Of a stretch of 64,000 bases of DNA, positions 62,790 to 64,000 are shown in pieces. Positions within the stretch are counted from its first letter, which is position 1; the number at the start of each line of letters is the position of its first letter. Source of the DNA: an uncultured Planktomarina sp. (GTDB lineage: Bacteria; Pseudomonadota; Alphaproteobacteria; Rhodobacterales; Rhodobacteraceae); contig CAJJBJ010000010.1 in assembly GCA_905182455.1 (NCBI GenBank), positions 37,487 to 101,486 on the forward strand, given 5' to 3'. The notes beneath the pieces were generated by a model, which saw only the letters and a list, made by a program, of their open reading frames with translations, did no database searches and was not told the DNA's origin. The translations under genes and the position numbers were made by a program.

Positions 62790-64000
62790 ATGGAAATGAA
62801 TCTTGGACTTTCAGAGCGTGTCGAGAAGCTCCGTGACCGGGTTGCGGAAATCATCCGTGAAGACATCATGCCAATGGAGCATGAATATCACGCCGAGGTG
62901 TCCAAGGGCGACCGCTGGGCCTTTACCGACCGGCAAATTGAAATCATGAAGACGCTGAAAGACAAAGTGCGCGCTGAAGGGCTTTGGAACTTTTGGCTTA
63001 CAGGCAGCGACAAAGGCTTTGGTCTGACCACTGTTGAATATGCATATATGGCCGAAGAGTTGGGCAAATCGCCTCTCGCGGCTGAGGTGTTCAACTGTTC
63101 CGCGCCTGATACTGGTAATATGGAAGTGTTTGAACGTTACGGCACCGATGAGATGAAAACCCGCTGGCTGGCGCCCTTGCTGGCTGGAGACATTCGCTCT
63201 GCTTATGTGATGACAGAGCCAGATGTGGCCTCGTCAGATGCCACCAACCTGAGCTTAACATGCGTGCGCGACGGTGATGGCTATGTGCTGAACGGTGAGA
63301 AGTGGTGGGCCAGTGGGGCCGGCGATCCGCGCTGTGCGGTCTATATCGTTATGGTCAAAACTGGTGACGACGATGCGCCCAAACACAAACGCCATTCAAT
63401 GATTGTGGTGGATGCGGCGACTGCGGGCATCGAAAAGCTGCGCCCGATGCAAATTTACGGCCATGACGATGCTCCGCATGGGCATTATCACCTGCGTTTT
63501 ACCAATGTGCGGGTGCCAGCTGAAAATCTGTTGCTGGGTGAAGAGCGTGGCTTTGAAATAGCACAAGGCCGGCTTGGGCCCGGACGTATTCACCATTGCA
63601 TGCGCGCCATCGGACAGGCGGAAGCCGCTCTTGAATTGATGTGCAAACGCAGCTTAAGCCGGACGGCTTTCGGAAAGCAATTGGCGTATCTCGGTGCAAA
63701 TTTTGATATCATTGCAGATGCGCGTATGGAAATTGAAATGGCGCGGCTATTGTGCCTGAAAGCAGCTTGGATGATGGATCAAGGCGATCCGCGCGCCGCT
63801 GCACCTTGGATTTCAAAAATCAAAGTTGTGGCGCCGATTATGGCTTTGAAAGTTGTAGATGAGGCAATCCAACTGCATGGGGCCGGGGGCATCAGCCAAG
63901 ACACTCCGCTTGCTGCCTATTGGATGCACCTGCGCACTTTGCGCTTGGCCGATGGACCGGACGCTGTACATCGCAGGCAGGTGGCGCGGGCAGAACTGCG
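62790..64000 (+). CDS. Acyl-CoA dehydrogenase, ACAD10/11-like (3' end outside window)
   Basis: Open from ATG 62790 (GAGGG upstream) to the window edge, 403 codons. It starts MEMNLGLSERVEKLRDRVAE. Blocks are AYVMTEPDVASSDATNLSLT near residue 131, NGEKWWASGAGDPRCAVYIV near 167, RFTNVRVPAENLLLGEERGF near 235, RSLSRTAFGKQLAYLGANFD near 287 and IQLHGAGGISQDTPLAAYWM near 359. The WWASGAGDP wording is typical of the ACAD10/11 dehydrogenase branch. Only the end is missing. It is transcribed divergently from MaoC, kinase and TetR, under the operator at 62713. Confidence 0.92.
   Translation, partial: MEMNLGLSERVEKLRDRVAEIIREDIMPMEHEYHAEVSKGDRWAFTDRQIEIMKTLKDKVRAEGLWNFWLTGSDKGFGLTTVEYAYMAEELGKSPLAAEVFNCSAPDTGNMEVFERYGTDEMKTRWLAPLLAGDIRSAYVMTEPDVASSDATNLSLTCVRDGDGYVLNGEKWWASGAGDPRCAVYIVMVKTGDDDAPKHKRHSMIVVDAATAGIEKLRPMQIYGHDDAPHGHYHLRFTNVRVPAENLLLGEERGFEIAQGRLGPGRIHHCMRAIGQAEAALELMCKRSLSRTAFGKQLAYLGANFDIIADARMEIEMARLLCLKAAWMMDQGDPRAAAPWISKIKVVAPIMALKVVDEAIQLHGAGGISQDTPLAAYWMHLRTLRLADGPDAVHRRQVARAEL

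Noticed and set aside
1..64000. tRNA, rRNA, CRISPR, insertion sequences, phage or attachment sites
   Set aside because: No cloverleaf-like, rRNA-like, repeat-spacer, transposase or integrase sequence was recognised by eye; a covariance-model scan would be needed to exclude small RNAs.

Overview
The window comes from an alphaproteobacterium, most likely a marine Rhodobacterales (Roseobacter-group) member. The evidence is the protein style of the housekeeping genes, the aerobic-type cobalamin genes (cobN, cobW, cobHLIJM), an sthA next to a YaiI protein, a def / def-like / fmt string, and several small proteins typical of this order (DUF1491, DUF6732, DUF1636). GC looks moderate, about the mid-50s percent by eye. 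I cannot name the genus. I see no rRNA, tRNA, CRISPR array, prophage or intact insertion sequence.

Layout. 1-6.1 kb: the end of an iron/2-oxoglutarate oxygenase gene, leucine genes leuB and leuCD (minus strand), then rsfS-rlmH. 6.2-13.7 kb: glutathione-dependent formaldehyde oxidation (class III alcohol dehydrogenase and S-formylglutathione hydrolase with an AEC transporter between them), sthA, a DMT transporter, a HAD hydrolase and an ornithine-cyclodeaminase-like protein. 13.7-20.7 kb: a cobalt/cobalamin block with cobN, cobW, a DUF1636 protein and the cobalt transporter cbtAB behind a clear cobalamin riboswitch. 21-24.4 kb: smc, read in three successive frames. 24.4-27.9 kb: mltB, then cbiB, cobC (frameshifted) and a second DUF1636 gene. 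28-30.8 kb: a decayed stretch (response-regulator-like pseudogene, ArsR gene with an altered tail, broken permease) around an intact glutathionyl-hydroquinone reductase. 31-37.5 kb: cbiX-cobH-cobL-cobI-cbiG/cobJ-cobM. 37.6-53 kb: compact housekeeping genes (patB, def, fmt, rnhA, ispH, folK, rpoZ, rsh, pdxJ, acpS, lepB, rnc, era, recO). 53-64 kb: an acyl-CoA catabolic cluster with four acyl-CoA dehydrogenases, a FadJ-type bifunctional protein, a TetR regulator, an APH-like kinase and a MaoC hydratase. It carries a good operator inside a divergent promoter.

How the genes fit together. Three separated loci build and load the corrin ring: cobalt import (CbtAB under B12 control), cobalt handling and chelation (CobW, CobN, CbiX, two DUF1636 proteins), ring methylation and contraction (CobI, CbiG/CobJ, CobM, CobL, CobH), and aminopropanol attachment (CobC, CbiB). 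The last region looks like a hydroxy-acid or branched/dicarboxylic acyl-CoA oxidation module.

The first half of the window is rich in lesions. Four loci carry several independent lesions (an endonuclease/exonuclease/phosphatase gene, a small XRE regulator, a response-regulator-like gene, a DUF318-type permease) and are surely pseudogenes. The ArsR gene has a shifted tail. smc (two sites) and cobC (one site) carry only single-base shifts, so they may be real mutations or errors in the consensus sequence. I found no such lesions from 31 to 64 kb.
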